From positions 790,955-854,954 of the forward strand of contig NW_019091409.1 of the NCBI RefSeq assembly GCF_001949145.1: 64,000 nt of DNA, read 5' to 3'. The position numbers and the translations under genes were made by a program. Positions 62,101-64,000 of the stretch are shown here, piece after piece. Source of the stretch: Acanthaster planci (Eukaryota > Echinodermata > Asteroidea > Valvatida > Acanthasteridae). The stretch's first letter is position 1; each line of letters starts with the position of its first letter. The notes below the pieces were generated by a model. It had not been told where the DNA came from and did no database searches. It saw only the letters and a program-made list of their open reading frames with translations.

Positions 62101-64000
62101 CACATACGCCAGTGCACTGCTGCGGTAATGACACCTCATCAATATCACACGTGTACAATGTAGGAATGCTTGACGGACACTCAAGCATGTCCAATATTAA
62201 CAGGCACTGAGGGCTGTTGTTTTCTGCACAGTGCAGTAGGCCATGCCTGAATGACTGGTAATGACAGGCACTCCAAGGGGAACTGTCCGCCAGAGGCTTA
62301 ATGCATTTCCCATACAAACACACATCATTGCAAGCAACAGCAGACAGGGTATTGGTTTTTGGTCCGTGGATCATTTATTGGCCATTCCTTGAAGCTGAGA
62401 AACGTTTGATGGCATTTTACATTTTGAGGCATAAGGGGTCACTCAGAGTTACACCAAGTTGCTTGTATTGTTGCTTTTGACTGTTCATCTGATTCTAGAA
62501 TGTTCAGGGCAGTTTGAAATTGTTTGGTCTAATATTTTAAACACACACTATGGATGTGCCTGGGATAACACAGTATTTGCATCACGTTTGGTTGAAGCTC
62601 AATTTTTTTCAGATTCCCACCCTATCCAATCCCCCCCAAACAAGCTCGCTTAGAATACACTTAATTATTCCTGGCATGAATTTTGGAAATTTAATCAGAG
62701 GTTTTACAGCCATTCCTGAAATCTGCCAGGTTGTACCAAATTTCACTGTGTCGATCAATCCAATTATTGGAAAATCAACGAGACCTCACAGTCTCTGCTA
62801 GTTAGTTGGGAGGAAACTGGCGCAAAAAATTTCGCCAAACTTGATGAAAATGTGGTGATGTCCCTGTCACATTCACATCTGGTATTTCTGTAAAATATCA
62901 TCCCAATAATTTCCAAATGCCCTATTATATAGAAACATTCCAGAGTGACTGGGATAGTCACAAGCAAAGTTATAAATGGCAACTTATACCTCGTCTTAAA
63001 AAATGTCAAAATGTCACAAAATTTTCAACATTTCTGCAAAGACCCTTATGCTCACTGACATCAACAAGGGTGTTATCAAATAATGTTGTCTGTTGTAAGA
63101 CATTTTCATCACAGAGTTTACTGCAATACTAATGATGTCCAAATCTTACAATGTCAGGACGTAAGACAAGCTTGTGAGAACTACTCCAACTCACCTCCAG
63201 CACAACTTTGCCTGTCTCTTCTTTAATTCTCTGCTGGCTTAGCTCCTTCTCCCTTTCCATGAAGGGGATAAGGTGACCCACTGCCTTCTTCATGACCCGG
63301 GCAGACTTGATGACCTGAGGTAGGAACATCTTACCGGCTCCAAACAGGTCCCCGACCACACTCATGCCCTGAGCAAAATAAGCAGAGCCAGGCCCGAGTA
63401 AGACAGAGTGGAACAGAAAAAAAAATCTGAACTGAATCCATTCAGACAATTTTTTTTGCCACACAAATTACAGTGTAAACAGATGGCTTAATTTGCCACC
63501 AGATGGGCCTATTTTGTACTTTTTAAAAAAATTTGCATTCTAATGAAACTCACTTAGATACCAAATATTATTTGTTTTCCAGTGTTTTGTTTTTAATCTC
63601 AAAAAATTATTGACGGGACAAAAAAAGTCCACACAGATCATTTTTTCAGGTATTATATCATCTGCTCAAACCATTACTTTGTCAACTGAAAAATTTGTTC
63701 AGCTTCTGAAAATATTCACTTCACTCACTCCAAAAAATTATTACAAGGGATTATTTTTTTGAGATGTCAAAACCTAAAACTGAAATAAGGTTATGATTTT
63801 TATGCGAAAATATGTGAAACAAATAAGTCATTTCTGTAAGAACAAAAGAAAAGGTCACTTTGAGGATGTGTAGCTTTGCTTGACTGAACAAGTTAGATCC
63901 TTCAGCATACGATGTACCTTCATGAGGGGCCCTTCAATCACATTCAGAGGTCGTGGGTACAGCTCTTTGTTCTGTCTGGCTTCCTCAGTGTCTGCCACAA
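53184..64000 (-). CDS. MTR: MTR, cobalamin-dependent methionine synthase, 3' part (12 exons in window, 5' end outside)
   Basis: Exons: 64000-63918 (partial), 63368-63195, 60902-60734, 60355-60153, 58806-58708, 57772-57697, 57017-56862, 56333-56143, 55092-54886, 54366-54265, 53757-53555, 53270-53184. They encode about 583 residues matching the C-terminal half of human MTR (1265 aa). The gene transfers a methyl group from methyltetrahydrofolate to homocysteine through methylcobalamin. Present are the cap and B12-binding domains ([24 protein letters not shown] with the DxHxxG histidine that ligates cobalt, [26 protein letters not shown]) and the reactivation domain ([68 protein letters not shown]). 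The folate and homocysteine domains lie upstream of the window. Every exon joins in phase except 53757-53555, which is 203 nt where 204 are needed. Confidence 0.95.
53718..53719 (-). other. MTR: Single-base frameshift in MTR penultimate exon
   Basis: After [13 protein letters not shown] the frame runs into TGA eight codons past the expected path. The frame resumes one base out with [13 protein letters not shown]. Human and bacterial enzymes have PDHTEK here, and one missing C in GAC(C)ACACAGAG would explain it. The splice sites on both sides are intact. Confidence 0.8.
54082..54233. repeat. 12-bp minisatellite in MTR intron
   Basis: About 12.7 copies of CTTGTGACTGGT / CTTGTAACTGAT. It ends about 30 bp from the splice donor of MTR exon 54366-54265. 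Confidence 0.9.
54557..54724. mobile_element. Hairpin repeat in MTR intron
   Basis: Near-perfect arms of about 52 bp (ATATGGAGGGCCTGACGTTT, CGATCCTAGCAGAAT, TTCTCAAAGG) mirror each other around a T-rich loop (arms 54557-54608 and 54627-54678). They are followed by TCACTGTAGTCAGCAAGC. Homologous to 43783-43890. Confidence 0.7.
57804..58056. repeat. 84-bp tandem repeat, 3 copies, in MTR intron
   Basis: GTCCCAAAGGAGTAAA starts units at 57804, 57888 and 57972. Each continues with GAAACCCCAACCTGTA and AAAACAGAA.TAAATTGGT. Confidence 0.9.
59629..59748. mobile_element. Short foldback element, family B, in MTR intron
   Basis: GTAGCCTTTATTCAAGGCAC is mirrored by GCGCACCTTGACTAAAGGCTAC, 120 bp in total. 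The end sequence matches the element at 38729-39043. Confidence 0.55.

Overview
The window is animal genomic DNA. It has multi-exon genes with GT-AG introns, long AT-rich non-coding stretches, two assembly gaps (12972-13264 and 50360-50410) and many short non-autonomous transposons. The proteins are close to human ones in sequence and length. The frequent TACATGTA and TAGGCCTA words, together with tRNA-derived SINEs, suggest a marine invertebrate, probably a deuterostome such as an echinoderm or hemichordate. That placement is a guess.

Four conserved genes lie head to tail on the minus strand. From high to low coordinate they are MTR (vitamin B12-dependent methionine synthase, 3' half only, 53184-64000), WDR74 (60S ribosome assembly factor, 40105-47492), an ASRGL1-type isoaspartyl peptidase/L-asparaginase (33542-37237), and BTBD9 (BTB-BACK protein with two discoidin-like domains, 9770-24660). 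I rebuilt their exons by hand. Reading phases close across every intron and total lengths match the human proteins (376 aa against 385 for WDR74, 321 against 308 for ASRGL1, 605 against 612 for BTBD9). The one break is a single-base frameshift in the penultimate MTR exon.

The most notable item is a 56-codon ORF at 38330-38500 (minus). It aligns without gaps to vertebrate mitoregulin (MTLN), a mitochondrial inner-membrane micropeptide of 56 residues. Four bases after its stop codon is a strong splice donor. The next good acceptor lies 10 bases before the ASRGL1 start codon. This predicts one transcript carrying the micropeptide first and the peptidase second, with 14 nt between stop and start.

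A single-exon, secreted C-type-lectin-like gene (18562-19341, plus) is nested in BTBD9 intron 5 on the opposite strand. The variable middle of its lectin fold is replaced by a Ser/Thr-rich 8-residue repeat.

Region by region: 1-9769 is non-coding, with a TTAA-bounded MITE and probably the BTBD9 3' UTR. 9770-24660 is BTBD9 with the nested lectin, a SINE, foldback elements and a mariner-type MITE. 24661-33541 has no recognised gene but holds a YY1-type promoter candidate at 30.4 kb. 33542-38500 is ASRGL1 plus the mitoregulin-like ORF. 38501-40104 is a GC-richer promoter region with a foldback element. 40105-47492 is WDR74. 47493-53183 is gene-free and carries two TTAA MITEs. 53184-64000 is MTR. 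The genes are housekeeping genes from different pathways and show no sign of forming one functional system, apart from the proposed MTLN-ASRGL1 transcript.
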